The notes under the pieces were generated by a model, which was not told the DNA's origin, did no database searches, and saw only the letters and a program-made list of their open reading frames with translations. Shown one piece after another: positions 1-9,434 of a stretch of 23,512 nt of DNA. The position numbers and the translations under genes were made by a program. Position 1 is the stretch's first letter. The number at the start of each line of letters is the position of its first letter. The stretch is from Salinarimonas sp052380005 (GTDB taxonomy: Bacteria > Pseudomonadota > Alphaproteobacteria > Rhizobiales > Beijerinckiaceae): assembly GCA_052380005.1 (NCBI GenBank), contig JBQTCJ010000069.1; one strand, given 5' to 3'.

Positions 1-396
1 GGCGTGGGACAGGTGCCCCGCTTCCCCGCCGCCGGCCGTCGTGGTGTTCGCCTGCGGGGCCGCGGGCGCGGGCTCGTCCTTCGATGCGGGCTTCGGCTCG
101 GGAGCCGCCGGCGCGCCGCCGGCTGCCGGAGCCTGGACGCTCTTGGGGTCCTCGCCCTCCTCGGCGATGACCCCGATGACGTCGTTCACCGGCACGTCCG
201 CCGTGCCTTCGGGGACCACGATCCTCGCGAGCACGCCCTCGTCGACGGCCTCGACTTCCATCGTCGCCTTGTCGGTCTCGATCTCGGCGAGGATGTCACC
301 GGATTTGACCGTGTCGCCTTCCTTCTTGAGCCACTTGGCGAGGTTGCCCTTCTCCATCGTGGGGGACAGGGCGGGCATCAGGATGTTGATGGGCAT
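1..396 (-). CDS. pdhC: Pyruvate dehydrogenase E2 (dihydrolipoamide acetyltransferase), N-terminal part, cut by the window edge
   Basis: This is the first 132 residues of the E2 core of the pyruvate dehydrogenase complex, which carries acetyl groups on a swinging lipoyl arm and passes them to CoA. Residues 1-80 are a typical lipoyl domain with the ETDKA motif, whose lysine 43 is the lipoylated residue. An Ala/Pro-rich flexible linker follows from about residue 90. The E3/E1-binding domain and the catalytic domain would lie left of position 1. The gene is last in a minus-strand series pdhA, pdhB, DUF5076, pdhC, with a 32-base gap after the DUF5076 gene, so it is probably cotranscribed. A 2-oxoglutarate dehydrogenase E2 is possible from the lipoyl domain alone, but the neighbouring E1 alpha and beta genes argue for pyruvate dehydrogenase. 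Confidence 0.93.
   Translation of the reverse strand, partial: MPINILMPALSPTMEKGNLAKWLKKEGDTVKSGDILAEIETDKATMEVEAVDEGVLARIVVPEGTADVPVNDVIGVIAEEGEDPKSVQAPAAGGAPAAPEPKPASKDEPAPAAPQANTTTAGGGEAGHLSHA
241..396 (-). repeat. Lipoyl-domain direct repeat, copy in pdhC
   Basis: This segment encodes the lipoyl domain of pdhC and matches 2052-2207 in pdhB in the same orientation. By eye I count about 15 mismatches in 156 bases. Many changes are at third codon positions, so the two domains are almost the same protein (lysine 43 in both). Confidence 0.85.
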
Positions 397-428
397 CGTC
401 GCAGGATCCTGAGCTTGAACGGGAATGG

Positions 429-737
429 TCAGTTCACGGCGCGGGGCGAGCCGGGATCGGAGGGATCGGCGAGCTCCTGGTCGATGCCCTCGCGGATGTG
501 CGCGAAGGCCTCCTCGGCGCTCATGCCGGTCTCGGCGGCGTAGACGTGCGCCACCTGGCGCGCGAGATCGACCAGGAGCACGCCCCAGGTGTAGGGATCG
601 TCGAAGGAGCGCCGCAGGGTGAGGGACACCGCGCCCTCGACGACGCTCGCGCGCAGCACCTCGTGACCGCCCTTCTCGCGGACGTCCGGCGGCGGCTCGA
701 GCTCGTGGAAGAGCGGGGTGTCGTCGTCACCGGCCAT
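429..737 (-). CDS. DUF5076-like small protein inside the pdh operon
   Basis: A 102-residue acidic protein of unknown biochemical role. It starts at ATG 737, 15 bases after the pdhB stop, and ends 32 bases before pdhC, so it is almost certainly translated from the pdh transcript. The sequence has no signal peptide, membrane helix or cysteine. The centre (about residues 40-70) has the pattern SLTLRRSFDDPYTWGVLLVD followed by a helical stretch, which I recognise as the DUF5076 type found beside pdh genes in Hyphomicrobiales. That family call is from memory. Its position suggests a role in assembly or regulation of the complex, but nothing in the sequence proves it. Confidence 0.8.
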   Translation of the reverse strand: MAGDDDTPLFHELEPPPDVREKGGHEVLRASVVEGAVSLTLRRSFDDPYTWGVLLVDLARQVAHVYAAETGMSAEEAFAHIREGIDQELADPSDPGSPRAVN

Positions 738-752
738 GAGCGCCCTCCCCGC

Positions 753-2207
<1,455 letters not shown>

Positions 2208-2279
2208 GGACCTGCGCTCTTCGGTCGACGGCAGGCGCGCGCCCCGCCGGACGGGGGCGCGCTGCCGGAGGGAGGGAGA

Positions 2280-3365
2280 TCAGTGGAGGATGTCGGTATA
2301 GAGCTCGGACGCGTCGGGCTCCGGATCGCTGGTCGCGAAGTCCGCCGCCTCGTTGACGATCTTACGGATCTGCCCGTCGATGCCCTTGAGCTCGTCCTCC
2401 GGCACGCCGAACTCGCCGATCAGGCGTCGGCGCACCTGCTCGATCGGGTCGTGCTCCTCGCGCATGCGCGAGACCTCGTCCTTGGTGCGGTACTTGGCGG
2501 GGTCCGACATCGAGTGCCCCCGATAGCGGTAGGTGAGCATCTCGAGGATGTAGGGCCCCTCGCCGGAACGGGCGTGCTCGATGGCGCGCGCGCCCGCGGC
2601 CTTCACCGCGCGGATGTCCATCCCGTCGACCTGCTCGCCGGGGATGCCGAAGGAGAGCCCGCGCTTGGAGAAGTCCGACTGCGCCGCCGAGCGCGTCACG
2701 GACGTGCCCATGGCGTAGCGGTTGTTCTCGATCACGTAGACGACGGGCAGCTTCCAGAGCGCCGCCATGTTGAAGCTCTCGTAGACCTGGCCCTGGTTGG
2801 CCGCGCCGTCGCCGAAATAGACCATGCTGACGCGGTCCTCGCCGCGGTAGCGGTTGGCGAAGGCGATGCCCGTGCCGAGCGGCACCTGGGCGCCCACGAT
2901 GCCGTGCCCTCCGTAGAAGTTCTTCTCCTTGGAGAACATGTGCATGGAGCCGCCCTTGCCCTTCGAGTAGCCGCCGCGGCGGCCCGTGAGCTCGGCGAGC
3001 ACCCCCTTGGGATCCATGCCCGTGACCAGCATGTGGCCGTGGTCGCGGTAGCCGGTGATGACCTGGTCACCGTCCGTCGACGCCATCTGCATGCCCACCA
3101 CCACGGCCTCCTGGCCGATGTAGAGGTGGCAGAAGCCGCCGATCAGGCCCATGCCGTACATCTGGCCCGCCTTCTCCTCGAAGCGGCGGATCAGCAGCAT
3201 CTCGCGATAGGCGTGTAGCTCCTCCTCCTTGCCGAGGGTGGGAGCGTTGGTCGCCGAGCCCTTCGCCGCGCGCCCCTTCGCCGGGGACTTGGTCGCAGCC
3301 GACTTGGCGGAAGCGGACTTGCTGGATGCGGACGCGCCCTGCGTCCGACGTGCAGCCGTGGCCAT
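2280..3365 (-). CDS. pdhA: Pyruvate dehydrogenase E1 component subunit alpha
   Basis: A 361-residue E1 alpha subunit that binds thiamine diphosphate and starts pyruvate decarboxylation. The first 40 or so residues are a low-complexity Ala/Ser/Lys tail. The enzyme begins at LGKEEELHAYREMLLIRRFE. The thiamine diphosphate motif is visible as VYFGDGAANQGQVYESFNMA followed by ENNRYAMGTS. The phosphorylation-loop region is YRYRGHSMSDPAKYR. The reading frame is open for 39 more codons upstream, but ATG 3365 has a strong GGAGG ribosome site seven bases before it and fits homologues. It is the first gene of the operon and has its own upstream region of about 130 bases after the ftsB terminator. Confidence 0.97.
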   Translation of the reverse strand: MATAARRTQGASASSKSASAKSAATKSPAKGRAAKGSATNAPTLGKEEELHAYREMLLIRRFEEKAGQMYGMGLIGGFCHLYIGQEAVVVGMQMASTDGDQVITGYRDHGHMLVTGMDPKGVLAELTGRRGGYSKGKGGSMHMFSKEKNFYGGHGIVGAQVPLGTGIAFANRYRGEDRVSMVYFGDGAANQGQVYESFNMAALWKLPVVYVIENNRYAMGTSVTRSAAQSDFSKRGLSFGIPGEQVDGMDIRAVKAAGARAIEHARSGEGPYILEMLTYRYRGHSMSDPAKYRTKDEVSRMREEHDPIEQVRRRLIGEFGVPEDELKGIDGQIRKIVNEAADFATSDPEPDASELYTDILH

Positions 3366-3404
3366 GCACACCTCCGAGACGTTTTCCTCGCGTGATGTCT
3401 TAGC

Positions 3405-3418
3405 CCAACTAAAGTTGG
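3405..3418. promoter_or_regulatory. Dyad in the pdhA upstream region, possible operator
   Basis: The plus strand reads CCAAC-TAAA-GTTGG, a perfect five-base inverted repeat 40 to 53 bases upstream of the pdhA start. It lies in the short gap where the pdhA promoter must be. No matching regulator is identified, and I could not fix a convincing -35/-10 pair around it. Confidence 0.35.
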
Positions 3419-3494
3419 AAAGCGAGAGCGCAAACGCCCCTTCGCAAACGCGGTAGGCTCGTCCCATGTGCCTCGGAATCAAGGAATTTTATAA

Positions 3495-3515
3495 ATCAAC
3501 TGGTTTTCAGTTGAT
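3495..3515 (-). terminator. Terminator-like hairpin overlapping the ftsB stop codon
   Basis: A perfect eight-base stem ATCAACTG/CAGTTGAT with a five-base loop. On the minus strand it is followed by the AT-rich tail TTATAAAATT in an otherwise GC-rich window. The TGA of the ftsB-like gene (3507-3509) is inside the hairpin. The tail is not a pure U tract, so termination efficiency is uncertain, but the position between ftsB and pdhA fits. Confidence 0.6.
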
Positions 3516-3863
3516 CGAAGTTTCGCCGCGCTCCGGCGGGACGTCCGCGGCCGGTCCCAGCATGATCACGACGTCGTTGGCGTGGACGCGCCCGAGCATC
3601 AGCCGCGCCTGCTCCTCCAGCAGGTCGCGGTCGATCTGCTCGGCGCGCACGAGGGCGATGCGGTGCTGCCAATCGGCCCGCTCGCGGGCGAGCGCGTCCA
3701 GAGTCGCGGCGATGCGCTCGCGCTCGACCTGGAGCTCGCGCTTGGCGTCGAGCCCGCGCTGGCCCGATTGGGCATGGTGCACGAAATAGCCGACCGCCAG
3801 CCCGGACACCCCGTAGAGCGCGAGCGGAATCAGGACGGCGCGGAGGCGTTTCTTGACGACCAT
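3507..3863 (-). CDS. ftsB: Septum formation initiator (FtsB/DivIC family) protein
   Basis: A 118-residue bitopic membrane protein of the divisome. FtsB pairs with FtsL and FtsQ in the periplasm and helps activate septal peptidoglycan synthesis. A positively charged start (VVKKRLR) precedes one membrane helix at about residues 9-27. A charged coiled-coil segment follows at about 35-75 and then the short conserved tail with EQIDRDLLEEQARLMLGRVH. Size and layout match alphaproteobacterial FtsB. It lies 34 bases after hflX on the same strand. In many relatives ftsB sits between eno and pdhA, so its place before pdhA is usual. No good Shine-Dalgarno sequence precedes ATG 3863. Confidence 0.88.
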   Translation of the reverse strand: MVVKKRLRAVLIPLALYGVSGLAVGYFVHHAQSGQRGLDAKRELQVERERIAATLDALARERADWQHRIALVRAEQIDRDLLEEQARLMLGRVHANDVVIMLGPAADVPPERGETSIN

Positions 3864-3897
3864 GGCGCGATCGTCGGCGGCGATGGTGAAGGATCGG

Positions 3898-5295
3898 TTA
3901 AGCCGCCGCGGCGCGGCGCGCCTTGGGGAAGCGCTGGAGGAAGCGCGGCTCCTTCTCGGAGGCGATGCGCACGACGAAGTCGACCCCCTCCTCGCCGTCG
4001 CGCCGCGCGAAGATCTCGGCCTGCTCGTAGAGCCAGTTGATGCCCGCGCCGTCGCCGGGATCGAGCGTCACGGCGTAGGTCGGGCGGTCGCGGGCGATGC
4101 GGTCCTCGACGACGCGCAGCAGTTCCTCGATCCCCTCCCCCGTCACCGCGGAGACGAGCGCGGGGCGCTCGTGCGGATCCATGCGGGCGATGACGGCCTC
4201 GAGCCGCGCGCGCTCGTCGGCGTCGATCAGGTCGGCCTTGTTCCAGACCTCGATGATCCGCCCGCGATCCTCCGGGTCGATGTCGAGGTCGCGCAGGACC
4301 TGGCGCACGTCCTCCGCCTGAGCCAGCGTCTCGCCGTGCGAGACGTCGCGCACGTGGAGCAGCACGTCGGCCTCGATCACGTCCTCCAGCGTCGCCCGGA
4401 AGGCGGCGACGAGCATCGTCGGCAGGTCGGAGATGAAGCCCACCGTGTCCGACAGGATCGCCTTCTCGCCGTGCGGCAGCGCGATCGCCCGCGAGGTCGG
4501 GTCGAGGGTGGCGAAGAGCATGTTCTCCGCCATCACCTCCGCCCGCGTCATGCGGTTGAAGAGCGTCGACTTGCCGGCGTTGGTGTAGCCGACCAGCGCG
4601 ATGATCGGGTACGGCACGCGCCGACGCGAGGTGCGGTGGAGCGCGCGGGTGCGCGTCACCGTCTCGAGGTCGCGCTCGATACGCGTCATGCGCTCCTGGA
4701 TCTGGCGGCGGTCCGCCTCGATCTGGGTCTCGCCCGGGCCGCCGAGGAAGCCGTAGCCGCCCCTCTGGCGCTCGAGGTGGGTCCAGGAGCGCACGAGCCG
4801 GCTCTTCTGGTAGTTCAGGTGCGCGAGCTCGACCTGGAGCGCGCCCTCCTTCGTGCGCGCACGGCGCCCGAAGATCTCGAGGATCAGCCCCGTGCGGTCG
4901 ATGACCTTGGCGCCCCATTCCTTCTCGAGATTGCGCTGCTGCACGGGCGAGAGGGCGCAGTCCATCACCACGAGACGGATCTCGTGCGCGGTCACGATGC
5001 CCTTGAGCTCCTCCACCTTGCCCTTGCCGAGATAGGTCGCCGGGCGCGGCGCCGAGAGCTGCGTGACGATCGCCTCCACGACGCGCAGGTCGATGGCGCC
5101 GGCGAGGCCGACGGCCTCCTCCAGGCGCGATTCGAAGGCGCGAGGGTTGGGCGGCGGACCGTCAGCCTCGCCGCCCGAGCGGCGTCGCGTCAGGTACGGA
5201 CCGACGACGAGCGTCGGCGTCCCCGAGGCGACCTCCTTCTCGGGCTCGGCGAGACGCCGGAGCCGTTCCTCGACGGGCGGGTTCGCCTCGCTCAC
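3898..5295 (-). CDS. hflX: Ribosome-associated GTPase HflX
   Basis: A 465-residue GTPase that binds the large ribosomal subunit and splits or rescues stalled ribosomes. The N-terminal HflX domain (about residues 25-190) includes TYLGKGKVEELK and a glycine-rich segment GGYGFLGGPGETQIE. The G domain shows G1 GYTNAGKS (about 236-243), G3 DTVG (about 283-286) and G4 NKAD (about 352-355). I chose GTG 5295 because AGAGAGG lies seven bases upstream; a TTG one codon earlier (5298) is also open. It lies 16 bases after hfq, and the hfq-hflX pair is a widely conserved operon. Confidence 0.96.
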   Translation of the reverse strand: MSEANPPVEERLRRLAEPEKEVASGTPTLVVGPYLTRRRSGGEADGPPPNPRAFESRLEEAVGLAGAIDLRVVEAIVTQLSAPRPATYLGKGKVEELKGIVTAHEIRLVVMDCALSPVQQRNLEKEWGAKVIDRTGLILEIFGRRARTKEGALQVELAHLNYQKSRLVRSWTHLERQRGGYGFLGGPGETQIEADRRQIQERMTRIERDLETVTRTRALHRTSRRRVPYPIIALVGYTNAGKSTLFNRMTRAEVMAENMLFATLDPTSRAIALPHGEKAILSDTVGFISDLPTMLVAAFRATLEDVIEADVLLHVRDVSHGETLAQAEDVRQVLRDLDIDPEDRGRIIEVWNKADLIDADERARLEAVIARMDPHERPALVSAVTGEGIEELLRVVEDRIARDRPTYAVTLDPGDGAGINWLYEQAEIFARRDGEEGVDFVVRIASEKEPRFLQRFPKARRAAAA

Positions 5296-5311
5296 CAATC
5301 AGCCTCTCTCG

Positions 5312-5566
5312 TCAGCCCTTCTCGGCGCCCTCGTCGGCCTGCTCGAACAGCTGGATCGGCTGACCCGGCATGATCGTGGAGATCGCGTGCTTGTAGACGA
5401 GCTGTGAATGACCGTCGCGGCGCAGCAGGACGCAGAAATTGTCGAACCATGTCACAACGCCTTGGAGCTTCACGCCGTTCACGAGGAAGATGGTCAAGGG
5501 GACCTTGTTCTTCCGCACGTGGTTGAGGAACGTATCCTGGAGATTCTGCGCGCGCTCGCCCGCCAT
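5312..5566 (-). CDS. hfq: RNA chaperone Hfq
   Basis: An 84-residue Sm-like protein that forms a hexameric ring and pairs small RNAs with mRNAs. Sm1 is seen in VPLTIFLVNGVKLQGVVTWF and Sm2 in the conserved YKHAIS motif near residues 58-63. The amino end AQNLQDTFLNHVRKNK is typical. The C-terminal tail is short and acidic, as in other alphaproteobacteria. The frame is open further upstream, but ATG 5566 has GAGG seven bases before it and matches the family start. It lies between ntrX and hflX; ntrYX-hfq-hflX is a common alphaproteobacterial order. Confidence 0.98.
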   Translation of the reverse strand: MAGERAQNLQDTFLNHVRKNKVPLTIFLVNGVKLQGVVTWFDNFCVLLRRDGHSQLVYKHAISTIMPGQPIQLFEQADEGAEKG

Positions 5567-5628
5567 GAGTTTGCCTCGCCACCCTGCCGCCGCCGGTCTT
5601 GGAGGCCAGGAGCCATGGAGCTTAGATC

Positions 5629-5647
5629 GGCCGCTTGATCGGCGGCC
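5629..5647 (-). other. Stem-loop in the predicted hfq leader
   Basis: GGCCGC and GCGGCC form a perfect six-base stem around a seven-base loop, about 63 bases upstream of the hfq start and downstream of the predicted promoter. It could be a leader structure or a weak terminator for read-through from ntrX. No U tract follows. Confidence 0.3.
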
Positions 5648-5664
5648 CTGAACCGGCACCGCCC

Positions 5665-5693
5665 ATTACAGATGGGAGGTCGGCTCAAGGCAA
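5665..5693 (-). promoter_or_regulatory. hfq: Candidate sigma-70-type promoter for hfq
   Basis: On the minus strand TTGCCT and TGTAAT are separated by 17 bases. This would start transcription near 5658 and give an hfq leader of about 90 bases. It lies in the 188-base gap between ntrX and hfq, where a separate hfq promoter is expected. Match is by eye only. Confidence 0.4.
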
Positions 5694-5754
5694 GCCCCTC
5701 GAAGGTTCGTACGCGCTTTTTCGCACGTATAACCCCGATGACGCGTGCGTCGCC

Positions 5755-7125
5755 TCAGGCGTGCACGCCCAGCGACTTCAGCTTTCGATGGAGCGCCGAG
5801 CGCTCCATGCCGATGAACTCCGCCGTGCGTGAGATGTTGCCGGAGAATCGGGCGATCTGCGCCATCAGGTACTCGCGCTCGAAGATCTCGCGCGCCTCCC
5901 GCAGCGGCAGGCTCATCAGCTTCTCGCCCCCCGCCCCGCTCGGCGTCGCCGGCACGAGCGCGCCGACCTCCGCGGGGAGCATGTCCGCCGAGATCTCCGT
6001 CTCGGCGTCGCCGGCGGCGAGAATCATCAGCCGCTCGACGTTGTTGCGCAGCTGGCGCACGTTGCCCGGCCAGTCGTGAGACTGGAGCACGGCGAGCGCG
6101 TCGTGGCCGATCCGCCGGGGCGCGAGGCCGGTGGCGCGGGAGATCTGCTCCATGAAGAACCCGATCAGCTCCGGCACGTCCTCCCGCCGCTCGGCGAGCG
6201 AGGGCACCCGGATCGGGACGACGGAGAGGCGGTGGAACAGGTCCTCGCGCAGGCGCCCGGCCGAGATCTCGGCCGCGAGGTCGCGGCTCGAGGATGAGAC
6301 GATGCGCACGTCCACGTGCACGCGCGTCGAGCCGCCCACGCGCTGGAAGTTCTGCTCGACGAGGACGCGCAGGATGCGCGCCTGGGTCTCCTTGGGGAAG
6401 TCGGCGATCTCGTCGATGTAGAGCGTCCCGCCGTGCGCCTCCTCCAGCGCGCCGACGCGGCGCTCGCGCGCCTCCCCCGATTCGATGCCGAAGAGCTCGG
6501 CCTCCATCGTGTCGGGCGTGATCGTCGCCGCGTTGATCACCACGAAGGGGCCGTTGGCGCGCGTCGAGAGGCCGTGCAGCGTGCGTGCCACGAGCTCCTT
6601 GCCGGAGCCCGGCGCGCCTGTGACGAGCACGCGCGCGTTCGTCGGCGCGACCCGCTCCACCGTCTGGCGCAGCTGGTTCATGACCGGCGACTTGCCGCAG
6701 ATCCGGCTCGCCTGGGCGGAGCGGGCCTTGAGCTCGCGCACCTCGCGCTTGAGCCGCGAGGCCTCCAGCGCCCGCTCGGCGACGAGCACGAGGCGATCGG
6801 CCTTGAACGGCTTCTCGATGAAGTCGTAGGCCCCGAGCTTGATCGCCGAGACGGCGGTCTCGATGTTGCCGTGGCCCGAAATCATCACGATCGGCAATTC
6901 GGGATGGCTCGCCTTGACCTGCTCGAGCACCTGCAGCCCGTCGAGCCGCGAGCCCTGGAGCCAGATGTCGAGGAAGACGAGGTGCGGCCGGCGGCTCTCG
7001 ATCGCCGCCAGCGCGTCGTCGGACGAGCCCGCGGTTCGGCAGCGGTGGCCCTCGTCCTCGAGGATTCCCGCGACGAGGTCGCGGATGTCGGTCTCGTCGT
7101 CGACGATGAGGATGTCGGCGCTCAT
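5755..7125 (-). CDS. ntrX: Response regulator NtrX (AAA+ and Fis-type HTH, without the GAFTGA loop)
   Basis: A 456-residue partner of the sensor kinase NtrY, controlling nitrogen, redox and envelope genes in alphaproteobacteria. The receiver domain (about 1-120) has acidic residues DDE at 9-11, phosphoacceptor D53 and K105. The AAA+ domain has Walker A GAPGSGKE (170-177) and Walker B GGTLYIDEI (232-240). Where sigma-54 activators have GAFTGA there is GIESGEARERR (213-223), so contact with sigma-54 is unlikely, as known for other alphaproteobacterial NtrX. The Fis-like helix-turn-helix is at about 420-453. The frame is open upstream to 7740, but ATG 7125 overlaps the ntrY stop by four bases (ATGA), which indicates translational coupling. 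Confidence 0.96.
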   Translation of the reverse strand: MSADILIVDDETDIRDLVAGILEDEGHRCRTAGSSDDALAAIESRRPHLVFLDIWLQGSRLDGLQVLEQVKASHPELPIVMISGHGNIETAVSAIKLGAYDFIEKPFKADRLVLVAERALEASRLKREVRELKARSAQASRICGKSPVMNQLRQTVERVAPTNARVLVTGAPGSGKELVARTLHGLSTRANGPFVVINAATITPDTMEAELFGIESGEARERRVGALEEAHGGTLYIDEIADFPKETQARILRVLVEQNFQRVGGSTRVHVDVRIVSSSSRDLAAEISAGRLREDLFHRLSVVPIRVPSLAERREDVPELIGFFMEQISRATGLAPRRIGHDALAVLQSHDWPGNVRQLRNNVERLMILAAGDAETEISADMLPAEVGALVPATPSGAGGEKLMSLPLREAREIFEREYLMAQIARFSGNISRTAEFIGMERSALHRKLKSLGVHA

Positions 7126-9371
7126 GGCGATGTCGCCCCCGAGGTCTGCGCCGGCTCGGCGCTCGGCGTGTGTGCGCCCGCGCCGGGCGCGGGGTCGGCG
7201 GGGAACCAGAGGCGCACCCACGCGCCACGGCCCTCCGGGTTGTCGCGGAGCTCGACGCCGCCGCCGTGCTCCTCGAAGATCTTGGCGACGATGGGCAGGC
7301 CGAGACCGGTGCCCTTCTCGCGGGTGGTCATGTAGGGCTCGAGCAGCCGATGGCGGTTCTCCACCGGGAAGCCGCGGCCGTTGTCGATCACGTCGATGGC
7401 GACGATGCCGTCCGGCCGCTGCACGCGCACGACGATGCGCCCCTCCCCCTTCGGCACGTCCGGCGATTCGGCGAGGGCCTCGGCCGCGTTCTTGAGGATG
7501 TTGCCCACCGCCTGCGACACCAGCCGCCGGTCGAAGCGCGCCGTGATCGGCGCCTCCGGCAGCTCGTCGACGAAGGCGATGTCGGGGTGCGCGATGCGCA
7601 GCATGAACACCGCCTGGCGGACCGTGTCGCAGAGGTCCTCGTCGCCGACGAGAGTCGGCTTGGGCATGCGCGCGAAGGAGGAGAACTCGTCGACCATGCG
7701 CTTGATGTCGTCCACCTGGCGCACGATCGTGTCGGTGCACTGGTCGAAGACGGCGCGATCCTCGGTGATCACCTTGCCGTACTTGCGCCGGATGCGCTCG
7801 GCCGAGAGCTGGATCGGCGTCAGCGGGTTCTTGATCTCGTGGGCGATGCGCCGCGCGACGTCCGCCCAGGCCGACGTGCGCTGGGCGGTGACGAGGTCGG
7901 TGATGTCGTCGAGTGTGACGACGAAGCCCTTCTCGTCGCCGCGTGCCTGCTCCGAGGTCACGCGCACGTCGACCGTGCGCTCGCGCCCGCCGCGCTGGAT
8001 CGCGATCTGCTCCTGGGTCAGCCGGGCGCGCGAGGCGCGGGCGGTCTCGACGAGGGCGGCGAGCTCGGGCAGCGCCTGCGCCGCGGGGCGCCCCACGACG
8101 TCGGCCTCGCCGACGCCGAACAGGCGCTCGGCCGAGGGGTTCATGATCGTCACGACCCCGTGCGCGTCGAGCCCGATGACGCCCGCCGAGACGCCCGAGA
8201 GCACGGCCTCCGTGAAGCGCCGGCGCTGGTCGATGACGTGGCTCGCCGCGGTGAGCCCGTCGTGCTGGCGGCGCAGCTCCGATGTCATGGCGTTGAAGGT
8301 CTGGCCGAGGAAGGCGAGGTCGCCCTCGGCCCTGCGCACCGGCACCTGGACGTAGTAGTTCCCCTCAGCGACCTGCTGCGTCGCACGGATCAGCCGCCTG
8401 ATCGGCGAGACCAGCGTGTCGGCGGAGCCGAGGCCGAACCAGATCGCCGAGAGCAGGATGATGAGCGTGATCACCGCCAGCATCGAGGCGAAGGCGACCT
8501 GGATGCCCGACGAGAGCTGCTCGAGCAGCCGGTAGTAGCTCATGCCCGCTTCCGCCTCGTTGGGGAAGTCGAGCGCGCGGCGGTCGACGAAGCGGGTGAC
8601 GAAGAGGATGCGCCCGTCGTGCTCCTGGAGCCTCAGAATCGAGCGAAGCACCGAATCCTCGCGCGGCACGAGGCACAGCGCGTCCTCGACCTCGGCGTCG
8701 GCGAGGTCCGCCGGGCCGGGAACCTCGAGTCCGGGAATGGGGACGTTGACGATCTCCTCTACGACCGTGCCGTCCGCCTCGACCATCATCGCCACGGGAA
8801 AGCCGAGGAAGACGGCGCGCGAGCGCATGAACTCGCGGAAGAGATCCGGATCGGCGTCGTAGAGCACCTTGGCGCGGTCGAGATCGGCCGCCATCAGCGT
8901 CGTCTCGCGGGCCAACGTGCGGCATTGCAGCTCGCGATACTCGTGGGCGATCTCGACGGTGTTCTGCAGGAGCGTGTCGATCCAGCCCGAGAACCAGGGC
9001 TCGAGCCCGCGCGCGAGCGCGATCGAGGCCACGACCGCGACGACGACGACCGGCACGGTCGCGATGCCGCTGAACAGCACGACGAAGCGCAGGTGCAGGC
9101 GCGCGCCCGCCGCCCCCGCGCGCCGCGCGCGCAGCAGCCGGCGGCCCTGGACCGCCATCATCAAGGCGAGCGCGAGGATGAAGCCGATGTTGATGAAGAG
9201 CGCGTTGAGGGTGACGGCCTCGGTCGGCTGGATCGGGGTGAGCCCGGACAGGATCAGGAAGCTCGCGAGCGCCGAGACGAGGGCGGAGACCACGAGCACG
9301 AGGCCGACCCAGCCCGGCCCGGTCGCGGCGATCTCCTCGTCCGGATTGATCTTGCGTCGCCTGTCCTTCAC
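7122..9371 (-). CDS. ntrY: Sensor histidine kinase NtrY
   Basis: A 749-residue membrane sensor kinase that phosphorylates NtrX. Membrane helices are at about 21-43, 56-74 and 94-120. A periplasmic region of about 170 residues follows, then a helix at about 288-314. A HAMP segment (about 315-370), a PAS domain (about 382-492) and a HisKA domain with ARRIAHEIKNPLTP (histidine 511) come next. The ATPase domain has N624 in the N box (NILKNAAEAL), DNGRGFP (663-669) and GTGLGLPI (687-694). The GTG start at 9371 has GAGGG four bases upstream. In many relatives ntrBC lies directly upstream of ntrYX; here it does not, and a non-coding block with a long palindrome is found instead. Confidence 0.96.
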   Translation of the reverse strand: MKDRRRKINPDEEIAATGPGWVGLVLVVSALVSALASFLILSGLTPIQPTEAVTLNALFINIGFILALALMMAVQGRRLLRARRAGAAGARLHLRFVVLFSGIATVPVVVVAVVASIALARGLEPWFSGWIDTLLQNTVEIAHEYRELQCRTLARETTLMAADLDRAKVLYDADPDLFREFMRSRAVFLGFPVAMMVEADGTVVEEIVNVPIPGLEVPGPADLADAEVEDALCLVPREDSVLRSILRLQEHDGRILFVTRFVDRRALDFPNEAEAGMSYYRLLEQLSSGIQVAFASMLAVITLIILLSAIWFGLGSADTLVSPIRRLIRATQQVAEGNYYVQVPVRRAEGDLAFLGQTFNAMTSELRRQHDGLTAASHVIDQRRRFTEAVLSGVSAGVIGLDAHGVVTIMNPSAERLFGVGEADVVGRPAAQALPELAALVETARASRARLTQEQIAIQRGGRERTVDVRVTSEQARGDEKGFVVTLDDITDLVTAQRTSAWADVARRIAHEIKNPLTPIQLSAERIRRKYGKVITEDRAVFDQCTDTIVRQVDDIKRMVDEFSSFARMPKPTLVGDEDLCDTVRQAVFMLRIAHPDIAFVDELPEAPITARFDRRLVSQAVGNILKNAAEALAESPDVPKGEGRIVVRVQRPDGIVAIDVIDNGRGFPVENRHRLLEPYMTTREKGTGLGLPIVAKIFEEHGGGVELRDNPEGRGAWVRLWFPADPAPGAGAHTPSAEPAQTSGATSP

Positions 9372-9420
9372 GTCGCCCTCGGGCCTGCGCCGTCGATTCG
9401 CCGACGGGCGCTGATGCGTT

Positions 9421-9434
9421 CACACAACAGTGTG
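9421..9434. promoter_or_regulatory. Dyad upstream of ntrY, possible operator
   Basis: CACAC-AACA-GTGTG is a perfect five-base inverted repeat, 50-63 bases upstream of the ntrY GTG. The bases next to it are AT-rich for this window, and a TATTAG sequence on the minus strand (9442-9447) could be a -10 element. The cognate regulator is unknown. Confidence 0.35.

Noticed and set aside
3366..3482. Longer pdhA frame beginning at 3482
   Set aside because: The upstream part is promoter-like sequence with the dyad; ATG 3365 has a perfect GGAGG.
5567..5659. Longer hfq frame beginning at 5659
   Set aside because: The added 31 residues do not match any Hfq, and ATG 5566 has a good ribosome site.
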